Positions 31,019 to 42,900 of a stretch of DNA of 64,000 nucleotides are shown here, one piece after another. Both the position numbers and the translations under genes were made by a program. Source of the stretch: Adiantum capillus-veneris (taxonomy: Eukaryota > Streptophyta > Polypodiopsida > Polypodiales > Pteridaceae); the NCBI GenBank assembly GCA_014529385.2, contig CM043949.1, positions 107,921,477 through 107,985,476 of the forward strand. The letters run 5' to 3'. Numbering within the stretch: the stretch's first letter is position 1; each line of letters starts with the position of its first letter. The notes under the pieces were generated by a model, which did no database searches, was not told where the DNA came from, and saw only the letters and a program-made list of their open reading frames with translations.

Positions 31019-31965
31019 TGTCAAGCCGGATCATTTAGCGAGATTGTTCATTGCACAGATTTTCAAACTACATAGTATGCCTGAGACAATGGTCTCAAAC
31101 AGAGGTCCCCGATTCACGAGTTTGTTTTGGAGGGCTATTTGAGAGAACATTGGCACACGGTTGCAATTCTCGTCATCTTTCCACCTGCAGACAGATGGGC
31201 AATCTCAGATTGCAAATTCAGTTGTACTAGATTCATTGCAGTCTTACATTTCTAATCAGAAGATTCAATGGGAAAAAATTTTGCCCTTGGTGGAATTTGC
31301 CTACAATAACACGATCAACTCTTTGACGGGGAAGGCGCCATTTGAGATCATTGAAGGTGCTCCGAAGGTTCCACCCTTCCTAAGCATTAAGGATAAGATT
31401 TTTCAAGCTGAAAGACTTGAACACTGCTTTTGCCAAGGTCCGGAAGGCTTTAGCAAAATCTCAGAAACGACACAAGAAGGTAGTAGATCGACACCGTCCC
31501 GATTTGAAATTAAAGAAAGACAATTGGGTGCTCTTACGTTTTGAAAAGGCATGCCTAAGAAAGAAAAAGGGAAAGGAGCGCCTTTTTCCAAAGCTTAGCA
31601 TGAGGTATTATGGACCTTTCCACTTAAAAGAAAAGATAAATGAGGTCTCCTTTAGACTCAAGCTGCCCGATACTTGGAAGATTCACAATGCCTTTCATGT
31701 GAGTCTATTGAAGCCTTTTAAAGGCAATGTGCTCGATGATGGGGAGCCAGATGAGCAACCGGAAGTGGAGGAAAGCGAGGAAATACTCGTTCCAGAACAG
31801 ATTTTGGCACACAAGGACAGAAAGATAAAAGGTAAAGTGATTAGGCGGTTCTTGGTTAAATTTAAGAACTACCTGCATTGGATGCCAAGTGGATGGAGGA
31901 GGAGGACCTAGCAGATACTCCTCAGATTTTGGAACTTTACCTTGAAGCATTCGGTTTAGCATAGT
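31019..31965 (+). pseudogene. Element F integrase core, C-terminus and chromodomain
   Basis: Resumes after LINE1 at the duplicated TGTCAAGCCGG. A decayed stretch matching ETIVSDRDPRF (31085-31115) is followed by MQFSSSFHLQTDGQSQIANS, KIQWEKILPLVEFAYNNT and TGKAPFEIIEGAPKVPPFLS. After a frame change it runs [40 protein letters not shown] and KLPDTWKIHNAFHVSLLKPF. The chromodomain reads EQILAHKDRKIKGKVIRRFL, VKFKNY, with a 1-base slip before AKWMEEEDL. Confidence 0.85.
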
Positions 31966-32525
31966 CTACTTCGATAGAACCCCGACTTCATCAAGTGTGA
32001 ATCTAGAGCAACGGGTTTGCACAAGAGGGGATTCACTCCGCTCCTTTGTCACCGGATTACCCCGATTTTGAATAGAGTCACTTATGTCCCCTTTGGATTT
32101 CAGGGATACTAAAGGGCTGAGTAGTATTTTGTTGTATGACTTTATAACAGAAATTCCCAAAAATGAAATGGATTGATTTGTACTTGACTTGTTTGAGTGC
32201 AGGAACTGAAAGACGAAATGACTACACCATTTCGGTCTCATAAATATCTATAGAATAAGGATTAGTTAATCGGGCATCTGTGAGGTCCGGAATGCACCAA
32301 GATGCGATTATGCTGATTGGTCATGGTCTGAGATTTGGGATGAATTTGTCCGTGATTTGTCCTATGATGTACTGTGATGTACTGTGATGTCCGATGATGT
32401 GACTGTCGTCTTGTACAAGTGCTAGATGTGACGTGTCTAGTGCGTCGGTACGAACAATCAGTGTCCACTAAGACAGTTTATGGCCTCTATCTGCTTTGCA
32501 GGCGTATTCTTTCAAGAGGGGGGTA
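31966..32525 (+). other. Element F 3' UTR and polypurine tract
   Basis: Non-coding; contains the decamer run TGATGTACTGTGATGTACTG at 32365-32390 and ends in the tract AAGAGGGGGGTA at 32514-32525. The hairpin seen in A, B, D and E is absent: the sequence runs GCAGGCGTATTCTTTCAAGA straight into the tract. Confidence 0.78.
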
Positions 32526-32972
32526 TGTTACAAATTGGTGACGTGGCAGGTCCCCGGACACACACTACTGACGTGGCAGGTCCCCGCAGAACGCGCCGAC
32601 AAGCTGACGTGGCAATGCCGTACGGATCTCAACAAATTCCGCTGACTGTACGAACGATCACAAAACTCGCTGACATGCTGACGTGGCACTGTACGAAATT
32701 CTGTGATTTACACTAACAGTGTACAAGATTTATGTTGGCTGTTTTAGCAACTGTTGGAAGACCAGTTGCTTTTGGGAACTTTGCTTTTGAGTTTAAACTG
32801 AGTTTGGCGCTCTGCTTTTGGGCATCCCTTGTAAGAATAAATAAGTCCTTTGGGACTTACTACTCAGAGCATCTGGAGGCAAAGTCTGAGAGTGAGTACC
32901 CGCGGACTCTCTTGTACTTTGCACACAGATTAATATACAAACAAATACCGAAAGGGGCGCCAATACTTTGGC
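32526..32972 (+). repeat. 3' LTR of element F, truncated
   Basis: TGTTACAAATTGGTGACGTGG to about GGGGCGCCAATACTTT, then replaced by LINE1-type sequence. About 95 bp of the LTR end are missing, together with the right TSD. It has four TGACGTGGCA-type boxes at about 32538, 32568, 32604 and 32676, the clearest array in the window. Confidence 0.87.
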
Positions 32973-35025
32973 CGAGGTAAGCATAAAGGCTGGATCTGTG
33001 CCTGAGCCCTCGTAAAAAAGATGGGGGCCGGGCATCGGCATCAACCATGAGACAGATCCCCAAGTAAGAAATCCATGCTGAACACCTACTCTGCTAAGTA
33101 GAAAGCAAACTGCAAGCCACACTACATGGGAAGCTGAGCATGACCAAAGACAGTGTGCAGATGACTCAGGGAGTCGTAAAGGACAGCGAGTACATAACGG
33201 ATCATGACCCGTAGTAGCTAGGCAAGTCCCAACTGGAAGTCCCACATGCGCAATCATCCACATGAAAAAAGAAATACGATGAGCCGCATGTAAATCCCAG
33301 ATGGCGGACCAAAACTGTTGCAGATAGGCATGAGAGAGACCTGAATGTAACCAGAAACACATACGAGTGGGCTGCTCTGGCTACTGTCTCATCAATGCTA
33401 ACCGTCCAATCCTGAAAGTGTACTCAAAGAAGGATACAGGTGCACATGTAGGGTTAGAGTGAGGCCAATGTCACTCTCCTGGGTCCCAATATAGCTGAGA
33501 TAGGGCACGACTCTCCCACACCCAAAGCCTCCAAAGTGCAGCATCAACTGAAGCGAAACGAGGGTCAACACAACGACGCTTCCCGCGGGAGCCAACTACT
33601 CTGATTGCCTCCCATCGAGCTCCGGGAAGGATAGGATGTGGAAAGGTGGCATCATATGTCAATCTAGCATGAATCCCCTTAGACTGGGCAGTATCAACTG
33701 TGAACAGCATGGTGTCTAAACAAACTAATAAGAGAGTGCTCTGAGCAAAGAGGCCTTCCCAGCTGCAATGGGGAGGCATCTGAACCGTGCCTCTCATGAC
33801 TGCATCCCACTGTGAAGGAAGGGCGGTGTCAATCTCAAGCAATCTGTCTGCCACCCCACGACCAATGTCATAATGCTCTACCACAAAATCAGCATCTAGC
33901 ATCCGTGTCTCATGAAACAACCGCATAGAGGCAGCAGGGCCAACGTAACAGGCAGCCCAATCAATGTGAGTCCGCTCTCCAAGCTGACGGGGTGGATCAA
34001 CCGAAGAATCAAGAACTACAACATTTTAAATGAGAGGCTGGCGCTCAATCTCCTCACCACATGAGGGAGGTGAGCGTATGATAGCCCGTCGCATGGAAAC
34101 CCAAATCTGAAGGAGTGATCGGATAAAGGGGGAGAGGGAGGTGGTGGACAAGGGGGCATCAGTAAAGAGAAAACGATACCCTGTCTGCCAAGTATGACCA
34201 TCTCTAGTGCCGAGTCGTGGAGTGACTGTGCAAAGAGCGGCCTGAAGAAGCATCTTCCAAGCTTCTTGTCCGGGAAAAAGACCCCGAACAATAAGCTTGG
34301 TAAGAAGGGCGCGGCTCTGTAACTCTGGATCAATAATGCCAAGGCCTCCCTCTGACCTAGGACGAATGATCGTGGGCCAGCGGACTCGAGCACGGGTATC
34401 AATAGTCCTGTCTGTGCCACTCCATAAAAAGTTCCGCACTAGGCAGCGGAGCGGAGCTATCACACCAGAATGTAACATCCAGCAAGAAGCCATATACCAT
34501 ACTATAGCCAGAATGACCTGGTTGGCGACCAATGCACGACCAGCCAACGAAAGATGGCGTGAAGACCAATGGCATAGCTTCCTGTGAATAGACTGTAGCA
34601 CGGGTGCAAACTGCTGCTGTGAGGTAACATGTAATCCAACCTGAAAGCCCAGATATCTGCATGTCTCACCCGGTCGCAGCCATGTGAAACCATCAGCTAC
34701 CCCCTAAGTAGGTATGTCATCACTGCCGACCAGTAACCCATAGGATTTATGCCAATTAATGCGTGCACCACTGGCAATGCAAAAAACCTCTAGGGCCTCC
34801 CGCATGGCATCAAGAGCAGCTAGCAAATAGCGTAACATGAGCATAGTATCATCAGCAAACTCCTGATCGATAAGGTCTGGAGCTGTAGGTACTGGCATGG
34901 TCAAGCCACAAAATGCATGACTCTGAGCACAAAGAAAGTCGGACATAGTCTCTCCTACAAACAGATACAGATATGCTGCTAGAGGACATCCTTTACGGAC
35001 AGATCGAGAAAGCTCGGCTAGCACT
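32973..35025 (-). mobile_element. LINE1-type fragment on the minus strand (RT to zf-RVT)
   Basis: Reads on the minus strand from SRSVRKGCPLAAYLYLFVGE (RT motif B) and DQEFADDTMLMLRYL (FADD) through INWHKSYGLLVGS and LCHWSSRHLSLAGRALVANQ, then IRNFLWSGTDR-like sequence. It ends in a zinc-binding region, FFMWMIAHVGLPVGT..CTRCPLRLPESSAHCLWSC. It is related to, but clearly diverged from, the LINE1 at 24145. Both ends are truncated: the 3' end cuts into the LTR of F, the 5' end abuts LINE2 sequence at about 35025. Stops and frameshifts are common. Confidence 0.82.
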
Positions 35026-35520
35026 TGAGTCATCCCGACACCTAGCGCTACAAGGGGACACAGCATGTTGGTATGGACAAATGACATCATGGTTTCAGCC
35101 ACACGGCTTCAACATGGATAGACTGCTTCCATTCCAGTACTCCTTGGATGCACCCTCCCTTTCTCTCACACGGATGGAGACCACTAGACTTATACGTCAG
35201 ATACGACAAGTACATGGATACAGCCGCTACAGCATCTCCTCCAACTAACAGAGGATGGATATGTGATCACATCAGCCTATATGGACACTCATTTATCCTA
35301 TGGGATACGATGTGCTATTGGTCAGATGCACACATCATTGCATCAGCTAGAGACTGAGAATGGCAGATTTAGGAGAGTACTAACAGAAGCCAGAGAGAGA
35401 TTTGTCGCAGTCCAGTATACTACGAGATACGAGGCCTCTTTCACTGTCTATTCAAAGAAGACGTTGGACCGTTGACTAGAGTCATGAGATATCAAGATCA
35501 AAGATGCCTTAGGTTGTTTT
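35026..35520 (+). mobile_element. LINE2 3'-part fragment, left of element G
   Basis: Matches 50805-51395 of the large LINE2: LALESSRHLALQGDTACWYG, MTSWFQPHGFNMDRLLPFQ, then YMDTHLSYG.RCAIGQMHTS. The cysteine-rich CPLC part is deleted. It runs to GTTTT at 35516-35520, the left target duplication of element G, and resumes at 38738. Frames are broken. Confidence 0.8.
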
Positions 35521-35874
35521 TGTTAGATTACACCACTCTGCTGCTTCACAGGTCTAGGGCATACATGTGCGGCTAGTATGTCTCCGAGCTGGCCACCCAT
35601 AGCCTAGGTTGCTCCTGGTCCGGCCACCTGAGTTTGGGGCCGGCCGGGCCGTCACTTTTGTCCGGGCGCCCACATATATTTCCATATATCATTTTTCTGT
35701 TGGGTCATGGGGATTTTTATCGGTCCTTGCCCTACTTCCCCTTGGGCACCTGTTTATGGAGCCAGACCCACTTCCACATCTCACAGAGATCACACATCTG
35801 ATTGTATTGGGTCTTTTGCTCATGGTAGTCATGGGGGGCTGATCGCCTCCTCTTCACCATCTCTGGCGTTTGTG

Positions 35875-35965
<91 letters not shown>

Positions 35966-35982
35966 GCACAGGCGCTCTCACA
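35521..35982 (+). repeat. 5' LTR of element G, with a (CT)n tract of about 85 bp
   Basis: 462 bp. GGCCGGCC-type motifs lie near 35620-35650. A pure (CT)n runs from 35879 to about 35961, just before the LTR end. The 3' LTR has the same tract but shorter (38659-38713), so the microsatellite has changed length since insertion. Confidence 0.88.
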
Positions 35983-36823
35983 TGGTATCAGCAGCTTCAA
36001 GCTCTGCCTGTTCTGAGGCACTACATCACATCAGGTTCTTCTCCCAAGGGCTAGATCAGCCAGCGTTTTTGCAAATTGGAGCCAAATCTGCCAACGTTTT
36101 TGCATCAGCTAGGCAAGCGAAGGAACGAGAGAATTTCTGTCGCGGAGGACCTCACCTCAATCTGCATTTTTTGCAAGAAACATCAGATCTGCTGATTTCC
36201 TTGCTAGCGCTACCATTTCTGGACATCTTTGTTGTGGAAAACCCATCCAGATCCATTTGCGTTTTTTACCTTCGTCTGCGTTTTTGGGTTTTCAACCCAT
36301 TTTCGGCGGTTTTATTGGTCACTTTGTGTCGTTGACACCTTCCAGAAGTTGCTGGGCACCTAGGGTACCCATCAAGCCTTTGTTTTTTCAGCAAACAGAA
36401 GGTTTTTGGTGCCAAAAAGTGCAGCAAAAGTGGAAAGCAAATTGACCTGCGTTTTTGTAGCAGGAGGGCAGCGCTCATCGTCTGAACCCCGGATCTCGCC
36501 ACCACCTACCCGGCTTTACATCTGGTGCATTGCCGGCAAGTATTATCTCCATCTTCATCAGATTTCAGCCATTATCCCTTGCTGTTTTCTCTGTTTTCAG
36601 CCCATCTGGGGCAGTGATAGTGATTCACCACCCTTCCCTACACCCTCTGCACCGGTCCAGACGCTACCGGGAGTGTACGAGCACGCTGAAAATCGTTGGA
36701 CAGCAGCGTTTTCATCACCTTGCAGTTGCGTTTTTTGGTGGACAGCAGACACACGGCTTGTGTTTTTTTAAAGAGGATGAAGTTACCTCTTGCCAGGACA
36801 CCATCCGATGGTGGTCCATGTAG

Positions 36824-37216
36824 TCTCTCAGTGACTGCTGCAGTACACGGTACCTTCGACATCAGCTTGATCATCTACGGGCGTACGATCCTTGGGATAT
36901 CCTTCATTCCGGCCATCATTCGACGGTTGCGCACTCCAGCGGGGGTGGTGACTTGTGGTTTGCTATGGACACACCTATGCACTCATCAGAGGAGTTCACA
37001 CAAGATATGGCCATGCTCATGGCATATGGGATTCCGACATTCCCAGAGAGGACACCACCATCTTGGGTGGACAGACACTTACCACTTGACGTCAACACGT
37101 CATATCACTTGCTTACCCAGGAGCATCTACATGGAATTAGGGAGAGGATCGTGGATCTCTTCTTGGGCAGGCTCATTGCTTGGATCTACAGACTGGAGTG
37201 GGACTTCAGTTCTTAA
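36824..37216 (+). CDS. Unidentified open frame inside element G
   Basis: An open frame of about 130 codons with balanced composition. It includes LDHLRAYDPWDILHSGHHS, FAMDTPMHSSEEFTQDMAML, YGIPTFPERTPPSWVDRHLP, YHLLTQEHLHGIRERIVDLF and IAWIYRLEWDFSS before a stop. The first ATG in frame is at 36953. I recognise no domain. It could be a decayed gag or a captured host fragment; it could equally be a chance frame. Two other frames overlap it. Confidence 0.3.
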   Translation, partial: SLSDCCSTRYLRHQLDHLRAYDPWDILHSGHHSTVAHSSGGGDLWFAMDTPMHSSEEFTQDMAMLMAYGIPTFPERTPPSWVDRHLPLDVNTSYHLLTQEHLHGIRERIVDLFLGRLIAWIYRLEWDFSS

Positions 37217-38297
37217 GACTCTCTTGGAAAGTTTACCCACAAGATGCGGGGGATCAGGCATCCCGCAACTACATTCTGAGTCACCCGGAGCTTGGCTTGG
37301 ATGGTAGTGCAGTTGCTCTTCTACACTCCTGATCGTTTGGATTGCTACCTTCAGAGTTGCTTACACTCACCCTCCGTAACCTTACAAAACACACTTAATC
37401 CCCCAACCTGGGCAGTCAGCCACTCCCAGCTCATTCACATTGAGAGCCACACCGAGTTACGGTTTGGTATCGTTGTTGGCACGGATTCTGTTTTGATTGA
37501 CACCGGAGGATTGGAGGCAAGAGATACAGGCAAGACGACGCAGACATCTTAGCCTGGCCTTTCCTCTTCTCACAGGATCTTCACAACACAGATTGCTCAG
37601 TCTAGCTTCCCTACTTCTACAAGATGATTACGGTGCTGACAACTTGGTTTGACCACACCTCTTCTCAGAGGTCCTTCACAGCGCAAACTGTTGAGTCTGG
37701 CTTTCCCCTCATCTTGGATTACCCTACCTACTGACAAGACACCATCCGGTGGTGGTCCGCGCGGTCTCTCGGTGATTGCTGCACCTTACTATAGCTTCTA
37801 CAGTGCAGACTGCTTAGTCTGGCTTTCCTTGATTCGGAGGACGTTTACGGTGCAGATTGCTACATCTGGCCTTGCTAGAGTTTTACACAGCTTAGCCACC
37901 TGGCCACACTGGGTTGTAGGTTCATGCATTGACAGGCTTCCGGTCATTCGCATGATGGTTCTTAGGCTTCTCCATTTTCTCCAGACAGTTTGACTACAGA
38001 CACCACAGATCCTATTGGGTAGGACACTTGCAGGTCTATTGGCACTTCTTTACGACAAGGAGTTGTTTTCACACTCAGTTCGGGACCTTCACGCAGTATC
38101 TTCACACTGCATTAGCGGAGTACAACAGTTTGCTACTGCACTTTACCAGGGAGATCTCTCGACGGTTCGAACACCCCAAAATACTGCTACACTCATGGAG
38201 TATTGTCCTTCAGTGGACATCGCAGCAGACATCTTCATCATTTGCCTCACATCTTTGGCTTCACGCGGTTTGTTCACCATCAGGTGCTGAGAGGGGG
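37217..38297 (+). other. Element G interior: degenerate repeats and polypurine tract
   Basis: Between about 37560 and 37880 a motif like GCAGACTG.TTAGTCTGGCTTTCC recurs at least four times at uneven spacing. ACACCATCCGGTGGTGGTCC at 37740 repeats 36801. No coding domain is recognised. The stretch ends in the purine tract before the 3' LTR. Confidence 0.5.
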
Positions 38298-38654
38298 TGT
38301 TAGATTTACACCACTCTGCTGCTTCACAGGTCTAGGGCATACATGTACGGCTAGTATGTCTCCGGGCTGGCCACCCATAGCCTAGGTTTCTCTTGGTCCG
38401 GCCGCCCAAGTTTGGGGCCGGCCGCCCACTTTTGTCCGGGCTCCCACATATATTTCCATATATCATTTTTCTGTTGGGTCATGGGGATTTTTATCAAGCC
38501 TTGCCCTACCTCCCCTTGGGCACCTATTTATGGAGCCAAGGGGGTACCCACTTCCACATCTCACAGAAATCACACATCTGATTGTATTGGATCTTCTGCT
38601 CATGGTAGTCATGGGGTGCTGATCGCCCCCTCTTCACCATCTCTGGCGTTTGTG

Positions 38655-38717
<63 letters not shown>

Positions 38718-38732
38718 GCGCGCACTCTCACA
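38298..38732 (+). repeat. 3' LTR of element G
   Basis: 435 bp, TGTTAGATTTACACC to GCACTCTCACA. It is nearly identical to the 5' LTR outside the (CT)n tract and a short insertion (GGGGGTACC near 38540). It is followed by the GTTTT duplication. Confidence 0.88.
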
Positions 38733-38737
38733 GTTTT

Positions 38738-39313
38738 TGCTAGAGTTGTGCAGACACAGGGAAAGTCTCTTGAGGAGACCACGTAGCGGGAGACATTCAC
38801 AGAGGGAGATCACTGACTTCTTTAGAGCAGGGACTCAACAGCCGGACGAGCATGCTTCGCAGCACACTTTACAGCCCACTTCTAGCAGAGGTATATTAGT
38901 GGACAGGGCCACTGAGCTCGAGAGAGCTAGACACCCACATCTACGGGGGCGACCACGACATCGACGGAGGCTCCAACAGAGAATCAGGACTAATCTAGCA
39001 CGACATGGGAGATGCCCAGTACGATTATATACAGAGGCGGACATTGATGAAGCTCTTTAGCGACCGATGCAATACTCTCTCGGACAACGCCCGATGGCGG
39101 GCATCCTCGGGCATGGATGATGATGAGATGATGATTTTCAATCTAACTTTTTAGTCTTTTAATCTTTTAGTTTTAGTCTTTCACTTTACTTCATTTTATT
39201 TTTGTACCCAGACATTGGATTAGATCCACAAGGATTGTATCATTTTGGTCTCATAGGTCATTTTGGCCTTTTGAAGACGTTTAATATAACATTTCATTTC
39301 ATTTCATTTCTCT
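38738..39313 (+). mobile_element. LINE2 3' end with ATTTC tail, right of element G
   Basis: Continues the LINE2 C-terminus (ARVVQTQGKSLEE frame; SQREITDFFRAGTQQPDEH) and 3' UTR (39060-39290), matching 51395-51935. It ends CATTTCATTTCATTTCATTTC at 39293-39312. The full LINE2 also ends in repeated ATTTC. A short-repeat tail in place of poly(A) is a feature of several LINE clades. Confidence 0.8.
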
Positions 39314-39907
39314 CACTCACATCCACCAAGAGAGAGAGAGCTAACCCTCCTTGGAGAATAGGGAAAAGAAAAGCGAATAGAGAGTTCATACCAATGACCG
39401 AATATGGGCCAGAAGCTGGGTCCCCCCTCCCCCCCGGAGTATCTTTATGAACGGGGAAGAAAGAACACAAGCACATGAACCTGAAGGTGGGGCTTGACAC
39501 CCACAGTCCGTTTTGAATCTTGATCTTGATGTAGCTTAGGAGAATCCTCTCCTTGATTGGATCTGGGCATGGCTTTCGACTTCCTATCTAATCCCTCTCT
39601 GCAATTTTTTTATTTATTTTTGGGCGAAATAACAAGGGCTTGGTACCCTTTTTGTATTACGTAATCAAATCACAGGCCCGAAGGCATTACATCAGTCTAT
39701 AGGCACACAGAATAGCGGATCTGATAGTTAAAAAACCCAAGATAGCCATTTATTTTTCATTCTTGTATTGATCCTTAGGTTTTAACCCTTTGTCTTTCAT
39801 GTTTATCTCGAGGGGGGGTTTCACTTCAGTTGTAACTTGTAATTTGGCTTCAACCATACTTCTAACTGGTATGTGGCCTATTATGTACAAGCCCCGTCCT
39901 TTTTTTA

Positions 39908-39963
<56 letters not shown>

Positions 39964-39977
39964 CATTCGCACCTTAC
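39314..39977. other. Intronic or intergenic sequence with a (GA)n tract
   Basis: No protein domain, RNA gene or known repeat was recognised in 39314-39912. A pure (GA)n tract lies at 39913-39961, directly downstream of the last CFAP52 exon seen. No further CFAP52 exon was found here on the minus strand. Confidence 0.5.
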
Positions 39978-42900
39978 AAAGTAAAGATTGCAAACAGTAG
40001 TCCCCGCATAGAAATCAAATGATCCTGATTTCAAACTGTTGAATGCTGCCACGATCGATGTTACAGACCCTTCTAACTTAGTGGAGCAAACACACTTCAA
40101 GCTCTCGGCCTTCACAAGGGAAACAGTTCCATCGCCACCACCTGCTAACAAATCGCCAGTGGGAGTCACAGCACAATGTAAGATCCCCATCTCAATCTTC
40201 ACTTTTGGGCCATTATGACGAAAGACTTTCGGTCCAAGACTAACCTATAAAATGAACCACCATGGACCTTTAGTAAGAAATAAAACCCAGAAATTTCAAA
40301 TAGGGATTTAAATAGAACAAGTTACTGCCATCAGAAATATGTATTTTGAACACCCTAAGGGTGAGGACAACTTCCAAAAGTAAGGCCATCCTTACTGCTA
40401 GTAACTCAGAGTGGAAACATCGTGTACATTTAGAACTTGCTTTTCATTGATGAACCTAAGTAATACAATGAAAAAAAAGACTTATGCATCAAGCTGACAG
40501 CATATGTTACCCTACTATTCAAGTGAAAATGTGTACCATCCAGCAACCTGTGAAGTCACATAAAGCAATAACACAAAATAACAAACAATTTGAGGGCGTC
40601 ATGAATTTGTGTATTGTCTATGCGGGCTGCACTGTAATACATATCTCACAATAAGGAACTTAAAACGTACATGATTGTGGTTCGTACCAAATGCCTACAA
40701 ACATTTTGTCAAGCACTAAGTGCAAGCAATATCACCAGTCAATATTAAGACATCGTGGAAAAATGGAGCATTAAAAACAAGCATATGAAGGTGAAATGTG
40801 ATTTTAAATTCTGAGTGCTGAAAAAACAGAGCTTTAGAGTTCTTATCAACCTAGCCCCGAGATTTGGCGTCTTAAAAATGTTGGGAAGGGGCAGACACGG
40901 CCATTTACATTTATCTAATTTTATTCCTTTGATTGAATTGATTTGATTGAGAGTAGTCCAAACAATTGGCAAGTGGCAATGAATCTTGCATTGCAAGAAA
41001 CATTCTTTCATTCTCAAAGACAAATTTTTCCAGCTGCGAATTCAGTCCAAAGTCGAAACTGTTAGCTCATTCCGCTTGCTTTGTACTCTTTTGCAACAAA
41101 AGCGGGTTGTACTCTGTACTACAGTGTACGTGAAAATCCTATAGGTCCCTCTTATGGCCTGGCCAGATTAGGAAAGAAGTTCCACCAATCCATATGTTAC
41201 ATAGCCGAGGCCTACCCCCTATATATATTGACCCATTCCTACTAGACATCCTGCAGTGATTTTCAAACAATTATCAATGTTTATCTCCATGAATTGAACA
41301 CCTGAATGTACCACTGCTGTGCAGTTCTAGAAAAGCTAACAATGCATCCCACAAAATTTCCAGGGTACATCAGAAGGGTTTCAGCATTCAATACACCTTT
41401 CAAATACACCAAGTTGAAATAGTATTGCTTGAAGGAGAAATACTACTCTTGAAAGTAGAAATTGAGGACACTCGTCCTGAATAGACCTCGGAACAATATC
41501 AACAGAACCATGAGATTGTCACGTAAAGTCACGTAAAGGTCACAAACTGCCCCTCTTGAAAGAAGAGCAATCGTTTGCAACTATATCTACAAAACTCAAT
41601 CAAGTCAAGTCAAAAATATCCGAGGGTCATTCCGGGATCATTCCCGAGGGTCATTCAGTTTTCTCATTCCATATCGGAGCTCTTGATATTTTGGCGTAGC
41701 AACATTAGCCATCACACCCAGACCGCACTGATCTTTAAAGGGGCACTAAAGTCGCATAACGAGGCAATCTCACCCAATTTTGAAATATTCAGTGGTTGGC
41801 ACATCACAATGCAACACAGATTATTACAAATGCAAGTATTGGACATAAAAACATAAAGTTGTTGATGAACACTCCTCCCAAACAAAGGTCCCAGGCCATG
41901 AGAAATTCAAAGACTCCCCCATTACTCTCCGGATAACCAAAGTCCCGAGCCATGAGATTTAGAGGCCTTCTGCAACCAAACGCTCCCCATACCGCAGCCG
42001 CGTCACTTGAGGTTCCAAGTAGAACTAAACGCATTTGTGAGGGGGAGGAGGAGGGGGAGGGATCAAAGGCAATCTATTGATGTTCCTGTGTTAATTAGTT
42101 ACACCTATGCGAACCAAAATCACAAGAAACTATACTCAATATATAAGATACCAATATACAGGGGGAGGGGGAGGGACCAAAGGAAATCTATTGATGTTCC
42201 TGTGTTACTTAGTTACACCTATGCGAACCAAAATCACGTGAAACTATACTCAATATATGAGATACCAATATACAGGGGCAGGGGGAGGGGGAGGGAGCAA
42301 AGGCAATCTATTGATGTTCCTATGTTACTTAGTTACACCTATGCGAACCAAAATCCAAGTGGTATACCAATATATTGAGTTATACCAATACGACCATCAT
42401 AAATGATATTGCTCAGAAGCCCCTGATTGTAGATAAAAAGATTTAATGAACCAATCAATGCACATATGTGGAAGACTGGACCAGATAAGACCACAAGGGC
42501 AAATTCTCCCCCATAGTTTCCCCAGATAATTATAAGAAAATTCTTTACCACAGGTTCCCAGCTTTAAGTGTGTCTAAAATAAAGAGTGACATTGAACAAA
42601 CCTGCATTATGTCTCCTGATAAAGTGCCAGCATATACGAACTCATCATTGCCATCAATAACCTGAATACACAACAAAATAGCAATGTGCCAAAAAATATT
42701 ACCATTGCTGCATTCTGAACTTGAAAACTATTCCATACAAATTAACAAAAAATTTCATAAACTTGTGTGAGAGAGAGATTACCAAGGATAGCATTGTCCG
42801 CCTCAATTTGCCAAAGTTGGCCTCCGTAGGTCTAAGTAAGCGCATTGCTACATCAAATTCCCAAATGACTATTTTCATGCCCCCTGCTGTAACAAGCTTG

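Larger units (their letters stand above)
16985..32972 (+). mobile_element. Element F: Ty3/gypsy chromovirus with nested E and LINE1 insertions
   Basis: Without its two insertions F is about 6.2 kb: 5' LTR, primer site, gag, protease, RT, RNase H, integrase with chromodomain, 3' UTR, polypurine tract and a truncated 3' LTR. E lies in gag and LINE1 in the integrase. The sequence GTGGC precedes the 5' LTR. The expected right flank is lost because a LINE1-type fragment cuts the 3' LTR at 32972. A deletion near 21800 removes the zinc knuckle and the start of protease. Confidence 0.88.
35521..38732 (+). mobile_element. Element G: non-autonomous LTR retrotransposon without gag or pol
   Basis: 3.2 kb. 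LTRs at 35521-35982 and 38298-38732 start TGTTAGATT and end CTCTCACA, and GTTTT is duplicated at 35516-35520 and 38733-38737. TGGTATCAGCAGC (35983-35995) follows the 5' LTR as a tRNA-Met-like primer site. GAGAGGGGG (38289-38297) precedes the 3' LTR as the polypurine tract. The 2.3-kb interior shows no gag, protease, RT or integrase motif, so it depended on another element. Both LTRs hold a long (CT)n. Confidence 0.88.

Noticed and set aside
35879-35961. Frames coding Ser-Leu or Arg-Glu repeats across (CT)n or (GA)n tracts, here and at 38659, 39913, 43476, 51941 and 60590
   Set aside because: A dinucleotide repeat has no stop in any frame, so these frames are repeat artefacts.
39314-39900. Possible organelle-derived insert
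   Set aside because: The base composition looked unusual, but no organelle gene or recognisable intron motif could be read, so there is no support.
42041-42372. Open frame RQSIDVPVLLSYTYANQN repeated three times as a possible repeat protein
   Set aside because: It arises from the minisatellite period being a multiple of three. There is no start context and no homologue recognised, and it lies in a CFAP52 intron.
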